Origin: Chthonomonas sp035294505 | Lineage (GTDB): Bacteria > Armatimonadota > Chthonomonadetes > Chthonomonadales > Chthonomonadaceae | Assembly: GCF_035294505.1 (NCBI RefSeq) | Contig: NZ_DATGKU010000041.1 | Location: 1 to 15,737, forward strand | Length of the DNA: 15,737 nucleotides | Direction: 5' to 3' | In this document: positions 1 through 6,827 of the stretch, piece by piece | Layout of the letters: every line of letters starts with the position of its first letter | Numbering within the stretch: position 1 is the stretch's first letter | Position numbers and translations under genes: made by a program | The notes under the pieces: generated by a model | What the model was told of the DNA's origin: nothing | Seen by the model: the letters and a program-made list of their open reading frames with translations, nothing else | Database searches by the model: none

Positions 1-1
1 C

Positions 2-541
2 CCTACAACCTACTCTTCGGACATAGTAGGAGGTGCCAGTCTGTTATGGCACCCACAGGGCGCCTTGTACTATCCTTTTAATCGGTTTGTTAATCTGTTT
101 GGCCAGGAGAGGGCAGCAGATTCCTCTTCCTCGGAGGGCACGCCATCGGGTTCTGTGCAGGAGCAGAAGGTCTATCGTTATTGGGTGAAGGAGCGTCGTT
201 GGGAGCGGGTGGTTTTTGTGCTTGGGGAGGAGCCGGTGAGTTGGAGGGATTATCATAGCTGGTCATGGTTTCTGGGTACGGACGGGCGGATTTATGGGAC
301 ACAGGGTCGTGTGATTTATCGTTGGGAAGTGGGGAGAGAGGAGGGGGAGATAGTGTATCGTTTGCCGTATTATAAGGGGAAGGCGGAGTATGGGAAGGGT
401 GAGGCGATGCATGGGATAGGGGATTTTGTGTTTGGGGAGGACGGTTATGTCTATGCATGGAATGAGCATTATGTGTATGGTCTCAACAGAGAGACGGGGG
501 AGTGGCGTCTTTTGCTGCGGTATGATGAGGCGATAGAGTAG
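2..541 (+). CDS. Beta-propeller-like protein, C-terminal part (5' end outside window)
   Basis: The frame is open from the left edge to a TAG at 539-541, so this is the 3' end of a longer gene. A TTG at 65 could be read as a start, but the frame continues upstream with propeller-like sequence (WHPQGALYYPF), so I treat it as internal. Two consecutive segments look like propeller blades: one around FLGTDGRIYG then VIYRWEVG, and one around FVFGEDGYVYAWNEHYVYG then RETGEWRLLL. Each carries an aromatic/hydrophobic strand, an acidic-Gly turn and a W/Y strand, as in PQQ-, NHL- or Kelch-like repeats. There are no catalytic motifs and the function is unknown. From about position 170 the sense strand is rich in G and T (many GGG, GAG, TAT and GTG codons), unlike the C-rich plus-strand genes downstream, which suggests a fast-evolving or acquired gene. 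The reading frame is secure; the fold is inferred. Confidence 0.7.
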   Translation, partial: PTTYSSDIVGGASLLWHPQGALYYPFNRFVNLFGQERAADSSSSEGTPSGSVQEQKVYRYWVKERRWERVVFVLGEEPVSWRDYHSWSWFLGTDGRIYGTQGRVIYRWEVGREEGEIVYRLPYYKGKAEYGKGEAMHGIGDFVFGEDGYVYAWNEHYVYGLNRETGEWRLLLRYDEAIE

Positions 542-623
542 ACAATGCTTCTGGTATTCTTTAAGCGACTTGCTGCGAAGATTATAGACAACATCCTTTG
601 GCTTAGGAGCCTCACGACAAAAG

Positions 624-651
624 GGGGGCTGGGCGTTTGCGCCCAGCCCCC
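624..651. terminator. Bidirectional intrinsic terminator between convergent genes
   Basis: A perfect 12-bp GC-rich stem (624-635 pairing with 640-651) closes a TTTG loop. It lies between the plus-strand gene ending at 541 and the minus-strand gene ending at 676. Read on the minus strand the stem is followed by TTTTG, a reasonable U tract. On the plus strand only a mixed TTCTCT follows. It therefore probably serves mainly the YtxH-type gene and may work in both directions. Confidence 0.85.
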
Positions 652-675
652 TTCTCTACAAAACCACCAAAGGGC

Positions 676-1065
676 TTATGCCTCTTCTTGCGATTCAAGC
701 GATGGCTGAGATTCGGCAGATGTCGAGCTACTGCCATCTTTGACCACCGCACTTTGGATGCGCTGCTTCACCTCCTGTGCGGAGGAAGCGACGTTCTCCA
801 CTAAGTTCCCCCAGCGCTCTTTGGCGGTCTTGGCCACTTCGGTGGAGTAACCACTCGCCTTTTCCTTCAGATCGGAGGCTTTGCTCTTCAGTTCAACAGC
901 TTTATCCGATGCCTTGCTCTTTAGTTCGTTAGCCTTTTGGGCAAGCTGCTTTCGAGTCTCGGCCCCCTCCTGTGGCGCGAAAAGCAGCGCAATGGCTGCT
1001 CCCGTCACAGCACCCAACATGAAGCACGCGACATAACCACCCCAGTTGTTAGAGCCTTTGCTCAT
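676..1065 (-). CDS. YtxH domain-containing small membrane protein
   Basis: The product is 129 residues. An N-terminal hydrophobic segment (about residues 10-30, GGYVACFMLGAVTGAAIALL) is followed by FAPQEGAETRKQL, the signature of the YtxH family (glycine-rich membrane helix, then LFAP..G.ETR). The remainder is a charged amphipathic helix of K/A/S/E residues with two nearly identical 11-residue units (44-54 and 55-65) and a third partial copy. The tail is Ser/Glu rich. The ATG at 1065 has a strong GGAGGTGAG ribosome binding site; an in-frame ATG at 1095 is rejected because it lacks one and lies inside the leader. Family members are often linked to general stress in Firmicutes, but the molecular role is unknown. 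The protein probably sits in the cytoplasmic membrane with the helix in the cytoplasm. It is preceded by a consensus promoter and followed by a terminator, so it appears to be monocistronic. Confidence 0.88.
   Translation of the reverse strand: MSKGSNNWGGYVACFMLGAVTGAAIALLFAPQEGAETRKQLAQKANELKSKASDKAVELKSKASDLKEKASGYSTEVAKTAKERWGNLVENVASSAQEVKQRIQSAVVKDGSSSTSAESQPSLESQEEA
871..936 (-). repeat. Tandem 33-bp coding repeat (two copies)
   Basis: Positions 871-903 and 904-936 are direct tandem copies matching at 25 of 33 bases. They encode KAVELKSKASD and KANELKSKASD in the YtxH-type protein, with a shorter third unit (LKEKASG) next to them. An 11-residue period is typical of amphipathic LEA-like or apolipoprotein-like helices. 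Confidence 0.8.
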
Positions 1066-1154
1066 AATCTCACCTCCTGGCGAATCTCTCTCCAACCAAA
1101 CTTCTCTAACGAAACGGTGCGGCCTGCGTGATGCCGCCCTATTCCTCTCCCCTT

Positions 1155-1183
1155 AGTATAAGCAAAATGGCCCTCCTTGTCAA
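1155..1183 (-). promoter_or_regulatory. Sigma70-type promoter of the YtxH-type gene
   Basis: On the minus strand there is a perfect -35 TTGACA (1178-1183), a 17-base spacer and a -10 TATACT (1155-1160). Transcription would start near 1148, giving a leader of about 80 bases before the ATG at 1065. This is among the best promoter matches in the window. Confidence 0.85.
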
Positions 1184-1244
1184 TTGCAGAGGCCACTGCC
1201 CAAACTTTAAAAATCAGGAAGCTATCCTTATCCGCATGCAAATA

Positions 1245-1275
1245 CGGTCGAGAACAGCCATCCTGTTCTCGACCG
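1245..1275 (-). terminator. Hairpin terminator downstream of the YbjN-like gene
   Basis: A perfect 13-bp stem (1245-1257 with 1263-1275) has a 5-base loop. It begins 26 bases past the stop of the minus-strand gene ending at 1302. The sequence after it on the minus strand is TATTTG, a weak U tract, so it may be an imperfect intrinsic terminator or an mRNA 3' stabiliser. It also separates this gene from the YtxH promoter. Confidence 0.65.
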
Positions 1276-1301
1276 CACCAAAACAACCCAGATGTACCGT
1301 A

Positions 1302-1865
1302 TCACTCTTCAGAGTCAGCGTCTTCATCGGTATCATCGAGCCAATCGGTCTCCTCCGTTTCCGAATCGTGCTCCTTTTCCGTCTCCTCATCGCCCGATAA
1401 TAGATTGCTCACTATCGTTTGGAACTCCTCGTTTCGACTGTCGGGGTAGATGCCCGTCTGAATTAAAGAAAGCAGACGCTCCCGCTCGTTCATGGCTACA
1501 TGAGTGAGCGTGTACATGCAGCGGTGCACCTGGCCTGCCGTAAGGGGGCTATCCTCCACGGGCAGTTCGATGCTTACCGTAATCTCCCCATCTTCCGGGT
1601 CTACACCGAACTTCAGCAATTTGAGAGTACGATTCTGTTCCATCAACTTCATCAGCAACGCCTCGCGATTACGAGCCACATTTAAATTCAGGTAACAGGG
1701 AATAATGAAACGCACATACTCCCCATCCTCTGCCAACGTGATGTAAACGAGCATCTGCTGGTTCTGATGCACGAAAGGATAGAGCAGCATCTTCTCGTTA
1801 TCGGTGAACACAGCGGCATTCGCCTCTTTAAAGATGTCGGTTAATTGTCCAAGTGTGACAGCCAT
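1302..1865 (-). CDS. YbjN-like protein with acidic tail
   Basis: The product is 187 residues and soluble, with no signal peptide or membrane segment. Residues 1-150 look like the YbjN / type III secretion chaperone-like fold: an N-terminal helix (LTDIFKEAN), paired strands (MLVYITLAEDGEYVRFIIPC), a helix with NREALLMKLMEQNR, then strands (LKFGVDPEDGEITVSIELP) and a C-terminal helix. Residues 158-187 are almost entirely Asp, Glu, Ser and Thr, so that tail is probably disordered. The ATG at 1865 is preceded by AAGGAG, about 11 bases upstream. YbjN-like proteins are thought to bind other proteins, but the partner here is unknown. The gene is transcribed alone, divergently from the ygfZ-like gene. 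The family call is by pattern and is moderate. Confidence 0.7.
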   Translation of the reverse strand: MAVTLGQLTDIFKEANAAVFTDNEKMLLYPFVHQNQQMLVYITLAEDGEYVRFIIPCYLNLNVARNREALLMKLMEQNRTLKLLKFGVDPEDGEITVSIELPVEDSPLTAGQVHRCMYTLTHVAMNERERLLSLIQTGIYPDSRNEEFQTIVSNLLSGDEETEKEHDSETEETDWLDDTDEDADSEE

Positions 1866-1928
1866 CGCTTTTTGAGCTCCTTTTTTATTTCCTTTCGGGC
1901 CGCCGATAGAGGAGTGATCTACTCCTAT

Positions 1929-2007
1929 CTATCAAGACAGTTTTCGATGAAAAAAAATTCCCAAAACCTACAAAAAGTTCGTGTAAAGCATTGTGCTCTC
2001 TTGATAG
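1929..2007. repeat. Inverted repeat in the divergent intergenic region
   Basis: CTATCAAGACAG at 1929-1940 is repeated inverted as CTCTCTTGATAG at 1996-2007, matching at 11 of 12 positions, with centres about 67 bases apart. The region (1866-2107) separates the divergent YbjN-like and ygfZ-like genes. It also has an A8 tract near 1950 and a small imperfect hairpin at 1905-1929 (GGAGT, 5-base loop, ACTCC, plus GATA/TATC). I see no confident -10/-35 pair for either gene here. Confidence 0.5.
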
Positions 2008-2107
2008 CTAGCGAATAAAACCACTCCATTCGACGCGATTCCTGCGGATTCTACATACAGACGTAAATGCGCCCCTTCAGGTATCATGAATATTGAGGAC
2101 GAGTGGA

Positions 2108-3094
2108 ATGAAAATACAGAGTTTAGAAGGCTACCGCGCCGCGCGGCAACACGCCGCCTGGATAGATAGAACCGAACAGATCGGCCTACTAAGCGTGAGC
2201 GGCCTCGACCGCTTTTCGTGGCTTCAGGGAATGGTAAGCAACGATGTGCGCCTCCTAGAGCAGGGCGTTAAACGCCTACAAGCCTGCATCCTAAACCCAA
2301 CCGGCCATGTGCTTACCGACTTGGCGCTTATCGCTATCGCCAAGGGGCAACTGCCCGCTTTACCCACCTGCATCCTGCTTGACATGCCGCGCGAAAATAA
2401 AGAGAAGATCGGCCGCCTGCTCGACCGTTTCCTCATCACAGAAGACGTTGAACTCAACGATGTAACCTCTCAACTGGCATGTCTCTCTCTTCAAGGCCCT
2501 GCGGCCGCTCAACAGATTCAACAACTCCATCTGGGGCCGTGCGTCATTGTCGAAGCCGACCATACCGGTAGTGGAGGTTTCGACATCTACCTGCCTCGCG
2601 AGACACGCGACACCGTGCTTCATTCTCTTGCCATCCCCATTCTAGATGAGCCGACCATCGAGTTGTTGCGCATCGAAGCCGGCATCCCGAAATATGGTGC
2701 GGAGCTTGATGAGAGCGTTATCGCCTTAGAGGCCAATCTTCGACAAACGCATATCAGCCTTACAAAAGGGTGCTATGTAGGGCAGGAGATCATGGCCCGC
2801 ATCGAATCAAGAGGCCATACAAATCGGGGCCTTGCCGGCCTCGTATTCTCTCCAAACGAAATTCCCGAGCGCGGCGAAACCCTCTATCCCTTGCAAGAGC
2901 CTGCCCGTGAGGTTGGCCGCATTACCTCAGTCGCCACCTCTTCGCCCGCCATGGACAATCGCCCCATCGCCCTCGCGTTTGTCCGACATGAATTCGCTCA
3001 GCCGAATACCCGCTTGCATGTGGGCGCATCGCAGAAAGTGGCCGTTGTTGTGCCCTTACCGTTCATCTCCACAACACAAGGGCTTTCAGAGTGA
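2108..3094 (+). CDS. ygfZ: YgfZ/GcvT-like folate-binding protein
   Basis: The product is 328 residues and belongs to the aminomethyltransferase-like YgfZ/CAF17 family, tetrahydrofolate-binding proteins that support repair and assembly of Fe-S clusters. Residues 220-227 are KGCYVGQE, the conserved YgfZ motif with Cys222, followed by an R..RGHTNRGL stretch. The N-terminal part (LSVSGLDRFSWLQGMVSND, then LNPTGHVLTDL) is also typical of the family. Length matches E. coli YgfZ (about 325). I chose ATG 2108, preceded by GAGG about 9 bases upstream; a TTG at 2093 would add five residues and overlaps that ribosome binding site. The stop overlaps the GTG start of the next gene by four bases (GTGA), so the two are translationally coupled. 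Confidence 0.88.
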   Translation: MKIQSLEGYRAARQHAAWIDRTEQIGLLSVSGLDRFSWLQGMVSNDVRLLEQGVKRLQACILNPTGHVLTDLALIAIAKGQLPALPTCILLDMPRENKEKIGRLLDRFLITEDVELNDVTSQLACLSLQGPAAAQQIQQLHLGPCVIVEADHTGSGGFDIYLPRETRDTVLHSLAIPILDEPTIELLRIEAGIPKYGAELDESVIALEANLRQTHISLTKGCYVGQEIMARIESRGHTNRGLAGLVFSPNEIPERGETLYPLQEPAREVGRITSVATSSPAMDNRPIALAFVRHEFAQPNTRLHVGASQKVAVVVPLPFISTTQGLSE

Positions 3095-4002
3095 GCGCCG
3101 CCTCCGCTACACAACCCGTAGAGGGCCAATCGCATGAGATACGGCTGAACGCCATTCTGCAGCTGGCCCTCATCAACATCCTTTGGGGCGCCTCCTCGGT
3201 GGCCTCCAAAACGGCGCTCATGGCCTTCGGGCCGTTCACCCTTACGTTCGTTCGCTTCCTCCCGGCAGGGCTAATTCTTCTTTTACTGGCACGCTTACGA
3301 CGCCGGGTGCCCCCTATCGCCCCAGAAGATCGCCGGCTTTTCCTGGCGCTCGGCGGAGTGGGCATTACCGCAACTTACGGTATCTTCTACTTCGGCCTTC
3401 AGCGCACCACAGCTACCGATGCTTCGCTGCTGTTTGCATGTGAACCGATTCTCATTGCCCTGTTCGGCTATCTCTTCCTCCAGGAACGGCTCAGCTGGCT
3501 GCAATGGATGGGTTTTTTAGTGGGCGTTACCGGCATCTGGCTTATCGCCGGCCGTGCATTGGGCGACTGGTTGGCTCTGGCCGGTCTTGCTTGCGAGTGC
3601 TGCGTTAGCGTGCCGGCGAAACGATTGGCCACGCGCTACCCGGGTCTTCTTGTGGTGGCCTATGAAATGCTTATCGGAGCCGTGCTTATGCTCCCACTTG
3701 CCCTATGGGAGTGGTTTCATCATCCTCATGGGGTCTCTCTTCGCCCTCTGGGCGCTCTGGCCTTCCTCAGCCTTGTCTGCTCGGTGTTCTGCTACGGCAT
3801 CTGGTATCGCCTTCTTTCCCGCCATGCCATCTCCCAAATGGGGGTGTTCATTCTTCTCCAACCTCTACTCGGCCCTTTGTACGGCCATTTCTTACGCGGA
3901 GAGGCGCTTCACGCTAACACGCTGCTTGGTGCGCTGCTCGTCTTTTCTGGCATCGCGCTTACCATCTCTCGGCAACGTCTACCCAAAGGCGCGCGCAACT
4001 GA
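3091..4002 (+). CDS. EamA/DMT-family transporter
   Basis: The product is 303 residues, almost all hydrophobic, with about ten predicted membrane helices forming two EamA halves (roughly residues 18-145 and 150-295). Typical family features are ALINILWGASSVASK in helix 1, the end of the first half (ACEPILIALFGYLFLQERLS, then GFLVGVTGIWLI), and the matching end of the second half (ILLQPLLGPLYGHFLRGEAL, then GALLVFSGIAL). These proteins export metabolites or drugs across the cytoplasmic membrane; the substrate cannot be read from sequence. The GTG start lies in the GTGA overlap with the ygfZ stop, which fixes it well. No terminator is obvious after it; the next promoter begins at 4090. Confidence 0.9.
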   Translation: MSAASATQPVEGQSHEIRLNAILQLALINILWGASSVASKTALMAFGPFTLTFVRFLPAGLILLLLARLRRRVPPIAPEDRRLFLALGGVGITATYGIFYFGLQRTTATDASLLFACEPILIALFGYLFLQERLSWLQWMGFLVGVTGIWLIAGRALGDWLALAGLACECCVSVPAKRLATRYPGLLVVAYEMLIGAVLMLPLALWEWFHHPHGVSLRPLGALAFLSLVCSVFCYGIWYRLLSRHAISQMGVFILLQPLLGPLYGHFLRGEALHANTLLGALLVFSGIALTISRQRLPKGARN

Positions 4003-4068
4003 CACCTCCAGCACTTAAGACACCGTTCTCAATAGCGTACTGTCCATTTAAGCCTCACTATGCGTCAA

Positions 4069-4078
4069 CGTCTAGACG
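4069..4078. promoter_or_regulatory. Palindrome upstream of the recG promoter (possible operator)
   Basis: CGTCTAGACG is a perfect 10-bp palindrome ending 11 bases before the recG -35 box. It lies inside a wider TGCGTC (4061-4066) / GACGCA (4075-4080) inverted repeat with an 8-base loop. It could be an operator or a weak terminator hairpin for the preceding transporter gene. No U tract follows. Confidence 0.35.
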
Positions 4079-4089
4079 CAGTTCCAAAA

Positions 4090-4119
4090 TTGACAGCCCA
4101 TCACGCACTTTGTTACAAT
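4090..4119 (+). promoter_or_regulatory. Sigma70-type promoter of recG
   Basis: A perfect -35 TTGACA (4090-4095), an 18-base spacer and a -10 TACAAT (4114-4119) are present. The -10 is preceded by TGT (extended -10, TGnTACAAT). Transcription would begin near 4126, about 35 bases before the recG ATG. Confidence 0.85.
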
Positions 4120-4160
4120 ATCCTGCCGAGAGCCGTAACATGGAGAGATGAGCCACAGTC

Positions 4161-6263
4161 ATGCCCGAGAAACCAACGGTGCCCCTTACCCTCGATACGC
4201 CCCTCCAATATGTGAAAGGTGTGGGGCCACACATAGCTCAACGGCTGGCAAAACTAAACCTCCAGAAGGTGAATGACCTTCTGCATCATTACCCTCGAAG
4301 ATGGGAGGATAGAACCCTATTTGCCCACGCCGCGCAACTGCGTGGGGGCGAGTTTGTTACGCTCTGCGGGCTGCCTCTCTCTGTCAGCACCACCCATCCG
4401 CGACCTGGGCTATCTCTCACAAAGGCTCTTCTCGACGATCAGGGCGCGGCCATCGCGCTTGTCTGGTTCAATCAGCCCTACATGGAGCAGGTGTTTCGCA
4501 AACTGATCATGGCAAAACAACCCGTCGTGGTCTACGGCCAGACCAAACGCTCCGGCTGGATCATCGAAATCCAAAACCCAGAATGGGAACCTCTCGATGA
4601 AGCCGGCGACTCCCTTTCGAGTGGACGCATTACTCCCGTCTACCCGGCTACCGAAGGCCTAACCCAAGCCCGTCTTCGTCGTCTCACCGATCATGTGCTG
4701 CGCGAATGCTTGCCGCTAATCGAAGAGCCACTGCCGCTCGAACTACGCCAAAAACACGGCCTCATGGGGCTGCGCGAGGCACTGCAAAATATCCACTATC
4801 CCACCAGTTTTGAGGCCCTCGATGCCGCGCGCAGGCGTCTCGTGTTCGAGGAGTTTTTCCTTATGCAACTCTATCTGGCCCTCCAGAGGCACAAACTCCA
4901 CGCCAATTCACAGGGCATTCGCTTTCACATCTCTCTTGAGGAGTTGCATCAATCGCTTCAAGCTATCCTCCCTTTTCCTCTTACCAAAGCACAGCAACGA
5001 GCCATTCACGATATCGCTGCCGACATGAGCAGCGGCCGCCTCATGAACCGCCTGGTTCAGGGCGATGTGGGCAGCGGGAAAACAATGGTGGCGCTCGCCG
5101 CCATTCTCATGGCCGTGCAAAATGGCTATCAGGCGGCCCTCATGGCCCCCACCGAGATTCTGGCGCAACAGCACGCCATCGTGCTCCGACGCCTTCTTGA
5201 ACCCCTCCAGTTGCGCGTGGAACTGGCCATTGGCAGCCTCTCCAAACGTGAAAAACAGGAGGTTTATGAAAGACTGCGCACAGGGGAAAGCCTCATCGCC
5301 GTTGGAACCCACGCGCTCATCCAAGAGGATGTCGGCTTTGCCCGACTCGGTCTCGCCATCATAGATGAGCAACACCGTTTTGGCGTGCTTCAGCGCCGAG
5401 CGCTCTCCCGTAAAGGCGAACAACCCCACGTGCTTGTGATGACGGCCACCCCCATCCCGCGCACCCTCACGCTCACGCTCTATGGAGACCTCGATGTCTC
5501 CGTGCTCGACGAACTGCCTCCGGGGCGAAAACCCATCACCACCCACTGGCGCAGCCGCTCCAAACGCGAACAGGTCTACGCTGCCGCCGAACGCCTGCTT
5601 GTGGAAGGCCGTCAGGCCTACATCGTCTGCCCGCTTATCGAAGAAAGTGAGAAATTAGAGGCACAAAGCGCCGCACAGCTGCATGCCTATATCGCCAATA
5701 AAGTCTATCCCCATCGAAGAGTCGGGCTTCTTCACGGCCAAATGCCTCCTTCGGAAAAGGAACAGGTGATGCTGCAGTTCAAAGCTCACGAGCTTGACGT
5801 GCTCGTCTCTACCACCGTTATTGAGGTAGGAATAGATGTGCCAAACGCCTCGATCATCATCATCGAGGATGCCGACCGTTTTGGACTAGCGCAACTACAT
5901 CAGCTGCGCGGTCGCGTGGGCCGTGGAGAGTACCCTTCCTACTGTATCCTGCTTGCAGACCCCAAAACCCCCGAAGGAAGGGCGCGTATGGAGATCATGG
6001 TAAAAACTTGCGATGGCTTTCGCATCGCCGACGAAGACCTGCGACTGCGCGGGCCCGGCGAGTTCCTCGGCACGAGGCAAAGTGGCCTGCCTGACCTCCA
6101 TATCGCCGACCTTTTGGCAGACCGCGACGTCCTGGTTGAAACGCGCAACGCCGCCCTCGACCTCGTACAACAAGACCCTACCCTCTCTTATCCTCAGCAT
6201 CGTGCGCTGCGAGAAGCCCTCCAGCGAATGCACTCCCACCTCGAACTCGCCTCCGTAAGCTAA
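4161..6263 (+). CDS. recG: ATP-dependent DNA helicase RecG
   Basis: The product is 700 residues, in the normal RecG range. RecG is a cytoplasmic monomeric helicase that reverses stalled forks and processes branched DNA in recombination and repair. The N-terminal wedge/OB domain (about 1-270) starts with TPLQYVKGVGPHIAQRLAKL and YPRRWED, typical of the family. The helicase core has Walker A GDVGSGKT (301-308), DEQHRFG from residue 402 (the Walker B-type DEQH box), TATPIPRT (428-435), TTVIEVGIDVPNA, and QLRGRVGRG (581-589), followed by the RecG end motif with LRLRGPGEFLGTRQSGLPDL. All expected catalytic motifs are intact. The ATG at 4161 follows GGAGA at 4142-4146, a rather long 14-base spacing; another ATG at 4148 is out of frame. 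It has its own promoter at 4090 and ends just before the coaD promoter. Confidence 0.98.
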   Translation: MPEKPTVPLTLDTPLQYVKGVGPHIAQRLAKLNLQKVNDLLHHYPRRWEDRTLFAHAAQLRGGEFVTLCGLPLSVSTTHPRPGLSLTKALLDDQGAAIALVWFNQPYMEQVFRKLIMAKQPVVVYGQTKRSGWIIEIQNPEWEPLDEAGDSLSSGRITPVYPATEGLTQARLRRLTDHVLRECLPLIEEPLPLELRQKHGLMGLREALQNIHYPTSFEALDAARRRLVFEEFFLMQLYLALQRHKLHANSQGIRFHISLEELHQSLQAILPFPLTKAQQRAIHDIAADMSSGRLMNRLVQGDVGSGKTMVALAAILMAVQNGYQAALMAPTEILAQQHAIVLRRLLEPLQLRVELAIGSLSKREKQEVYERLRTGESLIAVGTHALIQEDVGFARLGLAIIDEQHRFGVLQRRALSRKGEQPHVLVMTATPIPRTLTLTLYGDLDVSVLDELPPGRKPITTHWRSRSKREQVYAAAERLLVEGRQAYIVCPLIEESEKLEAQSAAQLHAYIANKVYPHRRVGLLHGQMPPSEKEQVMLQFKAHELDVLVSTTVIEVGIDVPNASIIIIEDADRFGLAQLHQLRGRVGRGEYPSYCILLADPKTPEGRARMEIMVKTCDGFRIADEDLRLRGPGEFLGTRQSGLPDLHIADLLADRDVLVETRNAALDLVQQDPTLSYPQHRALREALQRMHSHLELASVS

Positions 6264-6289
6264 CATTTTCTGCGAGTTTGTAGTACAAT
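6260..6289 (+). promoter_or_regulatory. Probable promoter of coaD
   Basis: A -10 TACAAT (6284-6289) lies 18 bases after CTAACA (6260-6265), a 4-of-6 match to TTGACA that overlaps the recG stop codon. The -10 heptamer TACAATA is identical to those of the recG and acpP promoters. The predicted leader before the coaD ATG is very short, about 15 bases. Confidence 0.55.
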
Positions 6290-6310
6290 ATAAAGAAAAA
6301 GTGGCACTTT

Positions 6311-6799
6311 ATGACTTTAGCGCTTGTGCCGGGGAGCTTTGACCCCGTTACCAATGGACATTTAGATATTATCCAGCGGGCTGTCGAACTTTTCGATGAG
6401 GTACGCGTGGTTGTCGCTCGCAACAGTTCGAAAACCCCTCTCTTTACGGTGGAGGAACGCCTCGAAATGTTGCGAGAGGTGTGCGCACCTCTCCCCCGTG
6501 TAACGGTAGACTCTTTCGATGGTCTTCTGGTAAACTACGCTTTGAAATGCGGTGCCACGGTGATCGTAAAGGGGCTGCGCTTTGTCTCGGACTTCGAGTA
6601 TGAACTGCAAATGGCGTTGATGAACCGTCGGCTCAACAGCGCCATTGAAACGGTTTTCTTGCCCACAGGCGCTCCCTATTCCGATCTAAGCTCGAGCATC
6701 GTTAAAGAGATCGCCCGCCTCGGCGGGTCGGTGGAAGGATTGGTACCCGAAATTGTCCAGCGACGTCTCCGAGAAAAATACTCCGTCCACAGCACCTGA
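6311..6799 (+). CDS. coaD: Pantetheine-phosphate adenylyltransferase (PPAT)
   Basis: The product is 162 residues, the usual CoaD length. It transfers AMP from ATP to 4'-phosphopantetheine, giving dephospho-CoA, the penultimate step of CoA synthesis. Motifs: PGSFDPVTNGH (residues 7-17, the nucleotidyltransferase TxxH-like signature with His17), then GLRFVSDFEYELQMALMN and PYSDLSSSIVKEIARLGG, which are the substrate and ATP-binding loops of the family. The ATG at 6311 has no clear Shine-Dalgarno sequence, only a purine-rich stretch (AAAGAAAAAGTGG), and it follows its promoter closely. The position upstream of the fatty-acid genes is sensible because CoA feeds both malonyl-CoA and the ACP prosthetic group. 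Confidence 0.97.
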   Translation: MTLALVPGSFDPVTNGHLDIIQRAVELFDEVRVVVARNSSKTPLFTVEERLEMLREVCAPLPRVTVDSFDGLLVNYALKCGATVIVKGLRFVSDFEYELQMALMNRRLNSAIETVFLPTGAPYSDLSSSIVKEIARLGGSVEGLVPEIVQRRLREKYSVHST

Positions 6800-6827
6800 G
6801 GCCGCAAGCGCGGCAGCGCAAAACGAG

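Noticed and set aside
1245..1275. LexA-like operator (GAAC/GTTC halves)
   Set aside because: The spacing between GAAC and GTTC is 9 bases, not the 4 of the Bacillus-type box. The long perfect stem past a stop codon fits a terminator better.
1128..1507. Several short plus-strand open frames opposite the YbjN-like gene and the YtxH leader
   Set aside because: They lack ribosome sites, overlap each other in different frames, and are Ser/Arg/Pro-rich shadows of the acidic minus-strand tail.
2093..2107. TTG start for the ygfZ-like gene
   Set aside because: It would overlap the GAGG ribosome site and add five residues not typical of the family; ATG 2108 is better placed.
4908..5546. 212-residue open frame on the minus strand
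   Set aside because: It is antisense to the recG helicase core, shows no recognisable motif, and reads as a codon-bias shadow.
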